Below, in pieces: positions 35,611-46,274 of a DNA stretch of 64,000 nucleotides; within the stretch, counting starts at the first letter, position 1, and the number at the start of each line of letters is the position of its first letter. A model generated the notes under the pieces. It was not told the DNA's origin. It searched no databases and worked only from the letters and a program-made list of their open reading frames with translations. Origin of the DNA: Henricia sp. BOLD:AAB3569. Lineage: Eukaryota; Echinodermata; Asteroidea; Spinulosida; Echinasteridae. The stretch spans positions 186,001-250,000 of the forward strand of contig JBBELK010000388.1 of assembly GCA_037783545.1 (NCBI GenBank). The letters run 5' to 3'. The translations under genes and the position numbers were made by a program.

Positions 35611-38600
35611 TTATTTTTATTTTTTTTTTTTTTTTTTTAGGGGACTTTTATTCAAGATTTACATTTCATCGTAATACAATTTAAGACGGGATAAATTACT
35701 CATTAAATAAAATTGAAAAAGGGTCCCATTTAAGATTAAACTTAAATAAGTTACCGTTTGCAGTAAAGATATATTTTTCTAACTGGTAATATCGTTTCAA
35801 CTCTTCTTTAAACAAAACTAAAAATGGTTTACTTCCATTCATCTTCATTTTGTAAATATGGAAACGACAAAGAAGTAAAATTAAATTAAGTGTGCTCTGA
35901 TTCCTACTAGGAATTCCGAAAAGAAATCCTCCCGTATCCAGTATCACATTTATACTCAAAATCGTCTTAATCCAATTAATAATTTCTCCCCAAAACGACG
36001 AGGAGATTTTACAATCCCAAAATAAGTGGGTCAACGTTTCTGTTTCAGCATTACAAAATGAGCACATTTCATTATCCCCTCTTCCAATTTTAACTAAAAA
36101 TGAATTAACACCAAGTATTCTATGAACTAATCTATACTGAAACCATCGTAATTTTATGTCATACGTAATCACAAATGGCATGCCACAGAACACTGACCAT
36201 TTACTTTCTGGGAAGTTCATTCCCAGCTTAGATTCCCATTTAACAATAAATTTTCTAATAACCGGCTTTTTCACAGAAATAAAAATCTGATAAATACGAG
36301 TAGAACCCTTTTTATCCATCAAAAGCGTTTGGAAATTAAAAGGAATAAAGGGAAAACATACATTTGAAGTAACCTGTGTAATTATATTACGGAATGCGTG
36401 TTTTACTGCCCTAATAACACCGCCGTACTCCAAAAAATTAGTTCTTATGTTAAACTTCAACTTAAAACTCTCCAAACTGAGAAATTTTCCCTGATTATCA
36501 AGAAGATCACATACAAAATAAACTCCTTTGTTAGCCCAGTGCTTATAGAAAATACAATTATTACCGATCATAATTCTATAATTGTACCATAAACCATTTT
36601 TAAGTGCATCTACATCCGCTGTACTCTCTAACGTATGACATTGTGCAAAAGATGTCCACGCATTCAGAACATCGATCCAAAACTGGTTTGGTTGAGCTAC
36701 CTGTTTTAAAGTATGGATAACAGCAGAAAAATTCCCACCTTCCAAAAGTACCAAATTCTGGATCCCAGTAATTTGTTTAAACAGAGTATGCCAACCCAAA
36801 TCATGTGTATTCAACAATCTACGAATCCACGTGCACTTTAAAGCACTTATATACGAACGTAAATCCACCATCTTGACCCCTCCATTACTATAATTTTGAA
36901 TCATCTGGTTTCTTGCAACTCTGTCACCACCTTTCCAGATAAATTTATACAACATACTATTCAACTCTTTCACCATATTCAAAGGAGGATCTGGAAGTGT
37001 CAAAATTAAAAATGTAAATTTTGATAAGATAAGTGATTTTACTATTGTAACCCGACCAAGAACAGTCAAGTTCCTTTTAGACCATTGTTTAATTAAAGTA
37101 TCAATACTATTTATAACTCTATTATAATTGACAGTCACCATGTTATCCAGATTTGTAGAAAAATCTACTCCCAGTACTCTAAAAAATACCATGAGGGGCA
37201 ACCCAGGTCACTTTTATATCCTCACAAATACCTCTTTGTCGTCCCTTGTTACTACCAATCCACACTGCATTAGTTTTTTCAATGTTTATTTTAAGACCCG
37301 AAAAATTAGCAAAATCCCCCAAAATCCTAAAAATTCTATTAAAAGAGCGCTCCGACCCATCTAAAAATATCACCGTATCGTCTGCATACTGTGAAATTCT
37401 ATATTCTTTATCACCAACTGAAATACCTTTTAACACTTTATCACTGCGAACCATCATGCCCAAAACTTCTGCACATAAAAGAAATAAATAAGGGCTCAAA
37501 CCATCTCCCTGTCGACATCCGCGACCTATTTGAAAGGATTCAGATAAATAACCGTTCACCAACACAGAAGATTTCGCTCCGGTATAAAAAATCTTAAACC
37601 AATTTTGAATTGATGGACCAAAATTAAATCGGTCCATTATTTTAAGAATGCAATCATGTGAAACAGAATCAAAAGCCTTTTCAAAATCAATTAACAGAAG
37701 TGAACCGGGAATCTCATTATTATCTGTAAAATTAAGCAGGTCGTACAATAAACGAATATTTTCCCCGATATAACGCCCTTGCAAAAAAACCTTTTGATCC
37801 TCCCCAATAATTGAAAAAAGGCAAGTTTTAAGCCTTTCTGCTATACAACCAGAAGCTAGCTTATAGGAAGTATTTAACAAGGATATTGGTCTCCAGTTCT
37901 TCAAATATTGACGAGGTTTATCGCCCTTAGGTAACAAAGTAATAATACCATATTGTTGCGTAACAGAAAGATTTCCAATTTCATAACCATAATTCAAAGA
38001 TCGTAATAAATACCATGATAAGTCAGAAATAAAAAAATTATAAAATTCAAACGTAAAACCATCCGAACCCGGAGACTTTCCATTTTTGGTATTCTTCAAT
38101 ACACTTAATATTTCTTAATGGGTCAATGGCCCCTCCAAACTATCCCTAATATCGTTTGAAAGTACCGGAGAGCCGGAGTTGGCAAAAATAGACTGAATAT
38201 CCAATGTAGATTTTCCTAATTGGGCTGAATAAAGTTTCTCCGTAACAATTTCCCTGGAAGAATTGAATTCAGTACCATCTTCCTTGACAACTCTACTCAT
38301 CATCTTATTGACCCGATTACGTTTCTCCATGTTTAGAAAATACTTCGATGGTTTTTCCCCGTGTTCCATCCACCTTGTTCTAGACCTGACCATAACCCCC
38401 TCCATTTTAATTTTACACAAATTAATAAGAGAAGTTTGTTTTAATTTTAAAGTATCCAACACACTGTTGTCACCAAGGGCAACCATATCGGTATACTCTT
38501 TGATTTCATTTTCTAGGCGTTTTTCATATCTTTTTACATTCTTATTCTTCCAAGCGGCATAAGAAATTGTTTTGGCCCTAATCTCCATAAGTAACATTTC

Positions 38601-40316
38601 AAAGAGCAGCTGGTCGTTTATAACAAAATGAATGTCCTTAGGATGAATACTATGTAAATTAGAACGTAAATATGGCGACGCAGCATACGTTTCAATGACC
38701 CAATTGATAGTTTTTTTTTTAACTTGGTCGACATAATCTTTATCTTTAAGTAACGAATTATTAAATTTCCAATAACCCGGACCTCTTTCAGTCTGATTAA
38801 AATCAAAGTAAATGTCAATCAACGAATGGTCAGTTCGGTATCCAGGCTTAATATCACAAAAAACAAGGTTAGAACTTAACTCGGATGAAATTAAAAAATA
38901 GTCCAACCTGGATTGTTTAGATAAAGACTGTTGCCTCCAAGTATATTTTTTAGAGTCTGGATTTTGTATACGCCAAGGATCAATAAGATCCAGATCTGTA
39001 CATAAACCCAGGACTCTGTTTCTTGCCAATGGATTATTAACATGAAGATAGTTTACGCAATCTAAATTACTATCCAGCACTAAATTCCAATCACCACAAA
39101 TTATTGTATGAGGATTATCAAAATCTGAAATAATAGCACTAATATTATCATAAAAAAGCGGTTCATCTTTGTTTGGACCATATACATTTATTATCGTAAT
39201 ACAATAATTCTGTATTTCCAAACCCAAGGCTAGATAATTTCCATTTGCGTCAACATTGGACCCAACGATCTTAAAATCAAAATTATTACTGAACAAAATG
39301 GCCACACCCCTCGCGTTACTTCTATAAGAACTAAAGTAACAGTCAAAACCCCACTCCGCTCTAAATCGATCTTGCATATCGTCTGCACAATGGATATCCT
39401 GTAAACAATAGATAGAATACTGTTTTGACCTAAAAAAATGTAAAACATCTCTCCTTTTGGTATGGTCAGCCAAGCCTCGACAATTCATGGACGCTATAGA
39501 TAAATTACCTAATTTCCCTATGTTAGCACTAGACATTCCTTGCAAATTTAACTAATGTAAAACCCAACAAAAAAAAATCCAAAAGTATAGAACCAAATAA
39601 CGGTCGACGCAACCAGGCTGTACGTGGAAGACAAGTTATAAAAGCCAAATACTTGCGCAGAATTGAATATTACAGTTGAACGCTCTTTACCACACAAAGA
39701 AATGCCTGTACAAAGTATACCTGTACATTGTAACATTCCGGGTCCCCGAGTTTTATATTTCTTATAATCCCCCAAAAAATTCTAAACGCGCATCCAACCA
39801 CCACACCCCACGAAACCCAAACTCCCGACCCACAAAAAACGAAAAAAAAACAAAAGATAAAACTCACTACTTTAGAACGACGAATGACCCGCCAAAAAAA
39901 AACACAGGAAGGTCCCAATCTATGAAATTTCCACACAGGGCCAAAAAAAACAAAAAACACGAAATACACCAAACAATAATCGCAAACGTGTTTCGAATCT
40001 CACAAGCCTCTGGATAGGTTTCGGCCTAGAGAACCGGCAACGGGACGCCAAGCGCAGATCTGAACATGTAACCCTCGAAGCCCTGACGTGACCGTCAAAG
40101 GCTCAACGCTGCACCGCCCACCTCCCATTGGCCCGCCCTCACGGTCGCCACCCTCCAAAAACCCAAGACTTCACCTCGGCACCCGCACTTGAACCACGTG
40201 TACAAAACCTATGAATCTCATCAAAAAAAGCGAAACAAATTATTGACGTTTTTCCAACTTAAAATCATAATTTTTATTAATTTCACCTGCAATAAATATA
40301 ATAAATAAGTGCAGGT
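35611..40316 (-). mobile_element. LINE, L1-Tx1-like, in spacer B
   Basis: Absent from unit A at the matching site (near 8570) and flanked by an 11-bp target duplication GCTGATAATTT (35600-35610, 40317-40327). The 3' end on the minus strand is an A-rich tail (plus 35611-35639). About 770 bp precede the open frame, GC-rich in part, with no credible ORF1. It lies between copy B's spacer repeats and copy C's upstream region. Confidence 0.92.
35696..39545 (-). pseudogene. LINE ORF2: APE endonuclease, reverse transcriptase, zinc knuckle
   Basis: Reads from 39545 (MQGMSSANIGKL). An N-terminal APE-type endonuclease shows SMNCRGL, CGDWN, SRLDYFLIS and TDHSLI. The reverse transcriptase follows (38099-37179) with GKSPGSDGF, NWRPISLLN, GRGCRQGDGLSPYLF and the catalytic YADD (plus 37376-37387). 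The C-terminal part (37201-35696) has a C-X2-C-X8-H-X4-C knuckle (CSFCNAETETLTHLFWDC). The endonuclease and RT parts are in one frame, separated by a single TAA at 38115-38117; the C-terminal part is displaced by one frameshift near 37190. With only two lesions it is young but inactive as read. Clade is from motif style (RGCRQGD..SPYLF, C-terminal knuckle) and is not certain. Confidence 0.88.
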
Positions 40317-40533
40317 GCTGATAATTTGACAGCATTTGTTTTCACACATATGATGATTGATCACTTCACTTCTACAGCGTTTAAAGTAGGCCAAATCCTC
40401 TTTTTCAGTTCTTTTTGTTTTGTTCTTGTACGGAGATGCACCCCTTCTACAAAATCGCGCGGACAACTAGTCACGCGCCCTCTGTTTAAATATATCCCAT
40501 AGTTCCTTGCGAAAAGTTAACTAGCGAAATTTA

Positions 40534-40903
40534 GGCCCTTTTCCAAATCTCGACTCCGTTTTCAAGCTCCAGGCTCCGGCTTCATGCGGTTCCGGCTCAA
40601 ACCGCCTCCGGCTTCACTTTAGCGAAGCCAAACCAAAAACCGTTTGGAACACTAGTCGGGCATAGTAGGCCTGCAAAAGTCCACAAAGTTTTTGTTGCTG
40701 TCACGTGATTTTCCAGTTCATGACGTCACGAAGCCGGCCGAAGTCACCTATTTAGTTCACTTCGTTTTGGAGCCTCATTTGGGCCAAAACGAAGTCTCAA
40801 AATAAAGCCTGAAGCCGAGCCGAAGTTTGGTATGCGGTTTCAAGATGGCGGAATGGAGACGGGGCCGGAGACGGAGACGAAGCCGAGAGTTGGAAAAAGG
40901 CCC
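40534..40903. repeat. Inverted-repeat element upstream of copy C
   Basis: Orthologue of 8787-9279 without the 66-bp duplication and with a short internal deletion. Confidence 0.5.
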
Positions 40904-41173
40904 AGGTTTTTGTCATCTTGCATGTGCAAGAATGCTCTTGTCAAAAATGGGAAAGAAAGTGCCTGCGAACAAGTAAATTCGGCCTAGGTGGGTCATATTT
41001 ACTATTTGTTAATATAACCTCAAGAAAGAAAGGGTAAATTTTCAGAAAAAAACTCCGTCGTCGCTGTGATTGTCACGTCACAGTTGTTAACTCAAACTCG
41101 CGCCGCGCGCCGCGCGCCGCGCGCTCGCGTTACGCCCAGGCAGCCAGGGTACAAAAATCCAGTGTTGTCCTTA

Positions 41174-41322
41174 GGGCGTGTTTGTTTCACGACAGATCCG
41201 AATCCAGATCCCGAGTTTAATACCGCGCAGAAACAAATAAAACTGCTCTCAACGAGAATTCAAGTCACGTGAATTGGATCTGCGCAGATCTGAATCTGGA
41301 TCCGTCCGAAACAAACACGCCC
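41174..41322. mobile_element. Harbinger-type MITE upstream of copy C
   Basis: 149 bp, ends GGGCGTGTTTGTTTC / GAAACAAACACGCCC, flanked by TTA on both sides (41171-41173, 41323-41325). The copy B site (about 9566) is empty. It would lie in the proximal promoter or 5' UTR of copy C. Confidence 0.85.
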
Positions 41323-42059
41323 TTAGAAACGGCACATTGCGTGTATGCTGTGTAAACAGTGGGGACGCCTTTTTTCATGAGATTTTTCCTGATTTTTGCG
41401 ATAATTTTGTGGACTTCAGTCGACTCGACTGTGAGGTAGGTTTTAGATGAACATGTTCATGATGTTTAAGTTTTTGTAACTTTGTAAAAATTAACCTAGT
41501 ACTACACTAGGCCTAGTAGTAGTAGGCCTAGATAAAACTTTGGTCGTTATTAGTTAGGCCTAGGCTAAGCTAAGTCAAGTAGGCCTATTTAAGTTAGTCT
41601 AACATTAGACAAATCTCTTTCCTAACTTTATACCCTCAACTTTAGTTACAGTGTTGAACTTCACACCAAAAGCCTAGCCTAGGTTTATGCAGCTTTCTTT
41701 CTTTCTCTTTTTTTAAAACAAGATAAAGAGTTCCCGGAGAGCTAGGATAGACCCATATAAAGGCTCGAGCTGGCATGTGCAAACCACGTTTTATTTTTTA
41801 AACAATAATGATTTCTTTCCTGAATTCTGTTCCTAGTTCACAGACCCTGAGCACCATCTCGGGTCCCTTCCAGGGCAATCCTACAATCTCTGCCCTGACT
41901 AGTGATGACTGCCTTTCAACTGTTGATTGGCATGAGATCATCTTCATCACTGCAGTCCCGATAACTGCTGCCTTTGGACTGCTGCTGCTCGCGGCCTTTT
42001 TCAAGGATATGAGACAGGCTTGCAAGGTAGGCCAACAAGTCAACAAGTTTGTACACTTA

Positions 42060-43183
42060 CACTGCAAAAAACGCGGTGTTAAATTTCTAACACCAAGGTT
42101 TTTTAATTCTTTGGGTGTTACATTTGTGTCAAACGAACACCAGTGTAATAGATTAACAGCAGAAAAAGTGGTGTAGATTTTGCATGGTGTTAAACTTGAT
42201 AAACTGCGCATGATCATAATGCATGACGCTTAGTATTCTAATTGCATGGCAATATCCAGCGATTTGATTGGCTACATGCGTTTCGATAATTTTTCCGCGT
42301 TTGAGCATACAAACCATATAAATCACCACGTTGTACTTATGGCTAGACTATCTGAATTTGTTTCCCTATGATATCTTCATTACTCCTCAAGGGGAGGTGA
42401 CGAAATTGCGAAAACGCTTGAATCCCTCGCTGATTCCCGTGAGAGAGGAACGTTGCTCAATTGAGTGGCCAGTACGTCTCTGGGGATGGCGTTGGATAAT
42501 TTTGGAACACGATTGGATCCGTGTCTGTGGACTGGTGACGATTGTGATTTAACGAGGATGTACCTGTGGTGATTCTCGACGGATAATGACCTGGACTGGC
42601 AACGACTACGGAGGAGAAACTGATTTTACCGGCATCGACATTGGACTGGACTTCGACCAAAGTAGCGTGTGTGTTTTATTCGGAAGAATAAAACATTTTA
42701 AATACGCGAAAAAACATGATGAAAACAATGGTATATTACCAATTTCATTACTGTTCCACCACAAACAAATCAGTGTTGAAATATTTTAACACCAAATGCT
42801 GGTGTTAATGTACACCATGGGTGTTAAATTTAACACCAGAGGTTTTGCAGTGCGCGTTTTATTTTAAAGTGGTTCCCCCATTTTACACCAATTGGTGTCG
42901 GCTTTTAATTCTGTAAGAATAAATCAACTGTATCAAGGTGTTAGCATTTAATTCCACATTCAGGTGTCAATTAACACCAAAATTCTTGCCCAAAATAAAC
43001 ACCAAGAAGAATACGTTGACACCAAATGGGGGTGTTAAAGTTTAACACTCTTCTTAGTGTTAAAAAATATTGATTCCCAAATTGGTGTTACTTAACACCC
43101 AAATCCTTGCCCAATATGGATACCAACGAAGAATCAAATTTTACACCAGTGGTGTAGATTTTAACACCGCATTTTTTGCAGTG
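42060..43183. mobile_element. Non-autonomous DNA transposon in copy C intron 2, TA duplication
   Basis: 1,124 bp with ends CACTGCAAAAAA / TTTTTTGCAGTG, flanked by TA (42058-42059, 43184-43185); copies A and B have a single TA (for example 671-672). The inside is rich in GGTGTTAAA and its inverse. An internal TTTTGCAGTG at 42844-42853 could be the right end of a shorter element, so two related elements may be nested. No transposase frame seen. TA duplication fits Tc1/mariner- or ISL2EU-type elements. Confidence 0.8.
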
Positions 43184-43218
43184 TACTAGCATTAAACTGT
43201 TAAAGTGTCTAGTGTGTC

Positions 43219-43385
43219 CAGCAGCCGATTTCACGAAAGAGTGCGCAGCTTGCGCAACTTTTGAAAAATGGCGCAAGCCCCATAGCTTGCGTGTAATTAT
43301 CACCGGAATGTTGCGCAGCTTGCGCAATAAAAAGTGGCGCAAGGGGGCTTACGCAGTGCGCAAGGATTCGTGAAATCGGCTGCTG
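43219..43385. mobile_element. MITE, CAGCAGCCGATTTCACGA ends (copy C intron 2)
   Basis: Orthologous copy of the 709-875 element, same length and ends, 36 bp downstream of the large copy-C-specific insertion in the same intron. Confidence 0.85.
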
Positions 43386-45971
43386 ATCTGATCACATTTC
43401 TGAGGTGCCCATTTTTGCCATGGGTGTTCGGGTTTTGTACCATATCATTTGTCATATTTTTCTCATTACCAATCTGAAAATTTGTGCTCTTTATCTGTAG
43501 ATTTTTAAGGATATTGTCAAAAAGTACTGATCTTTTGTAAACTAATTTAAATCCATTCCATAAACAGTGCAGTGATTACACCAGCATTTTTGCTTCCACA
43601 CCAAATTAAAGATTTCAAATTTTATTAACTAGTATTCATGGTATCTTGGGATGGTATTTTATATGATTATTAGGTTAGAGCAAAATCCATTATCTAGAAA
43701 ACTCTGACCAAGCAAAGCTCCTTTAAAGGAGTGTGTTCAGATTCTTCTACAAAAAGGTTTAATTTTAACCTAACGATCATATAAAATACCTCCCCAAAAT
43801 AATATCCCCTTGGTAAGAAAACATGAAATTTGCAATCTCCAATTTGGATGTGAAAGCACAAATGTTGGTGTAATTTCGGCACTGCTTTATGGAGCAAATA
43901 AATTAGTTTACAAAACATCTGGGTGTTTTTTGTTACGATATCCTTAAACAATATATGGATTGAGAACGCGAAATTTGAGAAAAATATGACAAATTTACAG
44001 TTGCCCAAAAAGTCGACCTCATCAGTTGACAAGAACAAAAATTACTTAAAGTGTTAATTGCAGTGGTAACAAACACCACATAATTTTGTTGTTCGTGTAA
44101 AATGGTACCTCTGTAACAGTTTACCATTCATGTACTCTATCTTTAAGTCAGGATTCATTGTCTGTAATAGTCAATATGATTCCTCCTTTTTTCTTTGCTT
44201 CAAACAGAGCAATCGTTCCTGCCCTCCAGCTCCCCCAACCATCAGAGCTAAAAAGGAACGCACCTACGTCATAGACGTAGAATACGGAGGCCGTACAAAA
44301 TGGGGTTCGTTCCTGCGTTGGTGTGCTGTGCAGACATCGTCAGCCGAAATCAAAAACCTACGTCTGGTGAGACTCCGTGGAAGTACTGGCCTCAGCAACT
44401 GGTAAGATAAAGACTACCGTACGTGCCTTCATGCGAGTTCAGATATAAACCCAAGTCTGACTGACGATTTCTGTCGTGTTACTAAATAATTTCCTTGAAT
44501 TCCTTCGTCACAATGATGTGTCATTTGTTATGATTAAGCAATTTAGGGATGTTCGGCACAGCAGAATATGAGGATGTGTGTAAAGTGAAATGTAACAAAA
44601 TGCATTGAGGTTGTAATAGATTGCATTCCCCTTTTGCTTGGAGAATGGGATTTATAATTGTGTATTTTGACAATAGCAATGCATTATGTAACATTTCACT
44701 TTACACCCACCCCCTTATTCAGCTGGGCTGCACATCCACCAATTATTGCTTAATCGTAACATATTAGACATCATTGTAAAGAAAATTAACTGGGCTTTCC
44801 GGCGATACCAAATTCAAGGAAAATAATTTCACAACAAGATAGAGAGCATTGTTAATCAAACTCGAGTTTCCGAACGTTTTTGGGGAGTTTAATATAATGT
44901 TTGTTTGATTATGGTACATGTACATGTATTTTGTTTTTTGTCTGTCCTCCAGGGTGTCTTTTTATCTGGTTCTTGGAAAGAAATCAGAACAGAAGACGAT
45001 CACGACCCCTCGCCCCATCGGTGATCTGGTAGCTGTGGAGTCGAAATACCCACCAGTAAGGGACAGGGCCTGTCTGAGAGGACTCTTCAAAAGGGCATGT
45101 GATATGTAAGCATTTATAAGAAAATTACATGGCCTATTGTATCATTTGCAATGACCGAAATGTTCACGTTTTGAGTTGAGAAGAAGACATTTACTTTAAA
45201 TGTTGATAGCACTGGTTTTCTGAAGCATTGAGGCGTCTTTGTATAGCTGAAATTTCTGCAGATTATAGTTTACCAACATTCTTTAGATATGCCAGGAATC
45301 TGTAAAAAGTGTTATCTAGCAAATGATACATTGGCCTTTAAAGCCCCAATACGTCATTTGTAGTGACCCAAAATTTTACTTGACGAGTTGATGAGAAAAA
45401 CCTAAAAGTGTTGATAGCGATGGTAACATACAAGCACAAACAGTTTTCCAATAAATCTGTCTTTAGGTAGTTTAATTCAATTAAATATAGTCTGAACATT
45501 GAGATTGATAAAATAAAAAAAATAAAGGTTTTTGTCTTTCTTTCTATTTTCAGTGAGATCAGACGTATCCATGTCAAGGACACAAAGACACAAGACCATT
45601 ACTTCACCGTCAGTGGTCCAAGCAGTGGTGGCATCTCATCGACAGATCAAGGGATTATCACCACCCTTCCGCTGTTATATTCAGCCACTCCGCCCAAAAC
45701 CAAAATCAGCTACGTCGCCTACTACTTCACGAATGCTTCCCTGTGGACCTCTACATTCATGCCCCGATTCCAAGGTAATTTCACCGGAGTACGACACGTC
45801 ACCCTCTTGTTTACGTGTATCAGTCACACCATGGTTGCTGCCGTTGCGTTGTCCATGTTAGCAGTGGAATCGTCCATGGAGGAGTCTATTGTGCTCAGCT
45901 GGCCTAATTATAATCTGACCCTATCTGTGGTAGTTAGAGCAGCTGTAGTTGGTGTCGTAGTCTTCGCATAA

Positions 45972-46274
45972 AAATAATGGCAGATTTGGATTCCTTATGC
46001 AATTCCCTTTCCAGAAAACACAAATTTCAGCCATTTTGACCCAGGGGTTACGGAATTATGGTCGTTTGAAAGTTGATGGTCGAGTCATTTTAACCAAAAT
46101 CTTCGAAAAAGCACGCGCCGTATCGCGAAAACCGTAAGTCGGATGAATTTTTAATTTTGAAATTTGAGCTTGTTGAGTCAAAGTTACCCTATAAACCAAA
46201 TTTGAGCAAATTTGAAGAGGGTAGGGTTAAAAATTACACTTTTTTTGGGTGATTTGACATGGAATGACCCAGTT
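45972..46274. other. Gap between copy C breakpoint and the minus-strand gene
   Basis: AT-rich sequence of unknown origin immediately after the duplication breakpoint. It would form the 3' UTR of the minus-strand gene; no clear poly(A) signal was found on that strand. Confidence 0.4.

Larger units (their letters stand above)
40321..41376 (+). promoter_or_regulatory. Candidate upstream regulatory region of copy C
   Basis: Orthologue of 8560-9642. It keeps the E-box and the CRE TGACGTCA (40721-40728). It contains the inverted-repeat element 40534-40903 and a copy-C-specific MITE (41174-41322) about 55 bp upstream of the ATG. Confidence 0.3.
1..45968. repeat. Tandem segmental duplication, about 9.6-kb unit, three copies
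   Basis: Unit A (window start to about 9642), unit B (9643-41376, inflated by insertions) and unit C (41377-45968, truncated) align through exons, introns and intergenic spacer. Offset A to B is 9661 bp at the start and 9658 bp after a small indel near 317. Spacer A (5325-9642) corresponds to spacer B (30723-41376) once the SINE, the LINE and two segments missing from A (31195-32170, 33372-33680) are set aside. A and B share a MITE in intron 2 that C lacks, so C split earlier or lost it cleanly. Confidence 0.9.
41377..45971 (+). pseudogene. Miniature polycystin-1-like gene, copy C (3'-truncated)
   Basis: Exons: 41377-41435 (ATG; same signal peptide although the sequence just upstream has a deletion and Arg is AGA, not CGA), 41837-42026, 44208-44401, 44953-45105, 45554-45971. 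All splice sites are intact, including the exon 5 CAG acceptor. Exon 4 lacks 12 codons (FLPRPLPTANTR) in frame. Homology to copies A and B stops at 45968, inside TM3, and the first codon past the breakpoint is TAA. The potential product has the signal peptide, TM1, the PLAT-like region, TM2 and part of TM3, but no loop or TM4-TM5. More diverged from A and B than they are from each other. Intron 2 holds a 1.1-kb DNA transposon. Confidence 0.7.

Noticed and set aside
39670-40017. About 100-aa open frames in the LINE 5' region as a possible ORF1
   Set aside because: Composition is low-complexity (FVFF-rich or K/N-rich) with no coiled coil, RRM or zinc knuckle.
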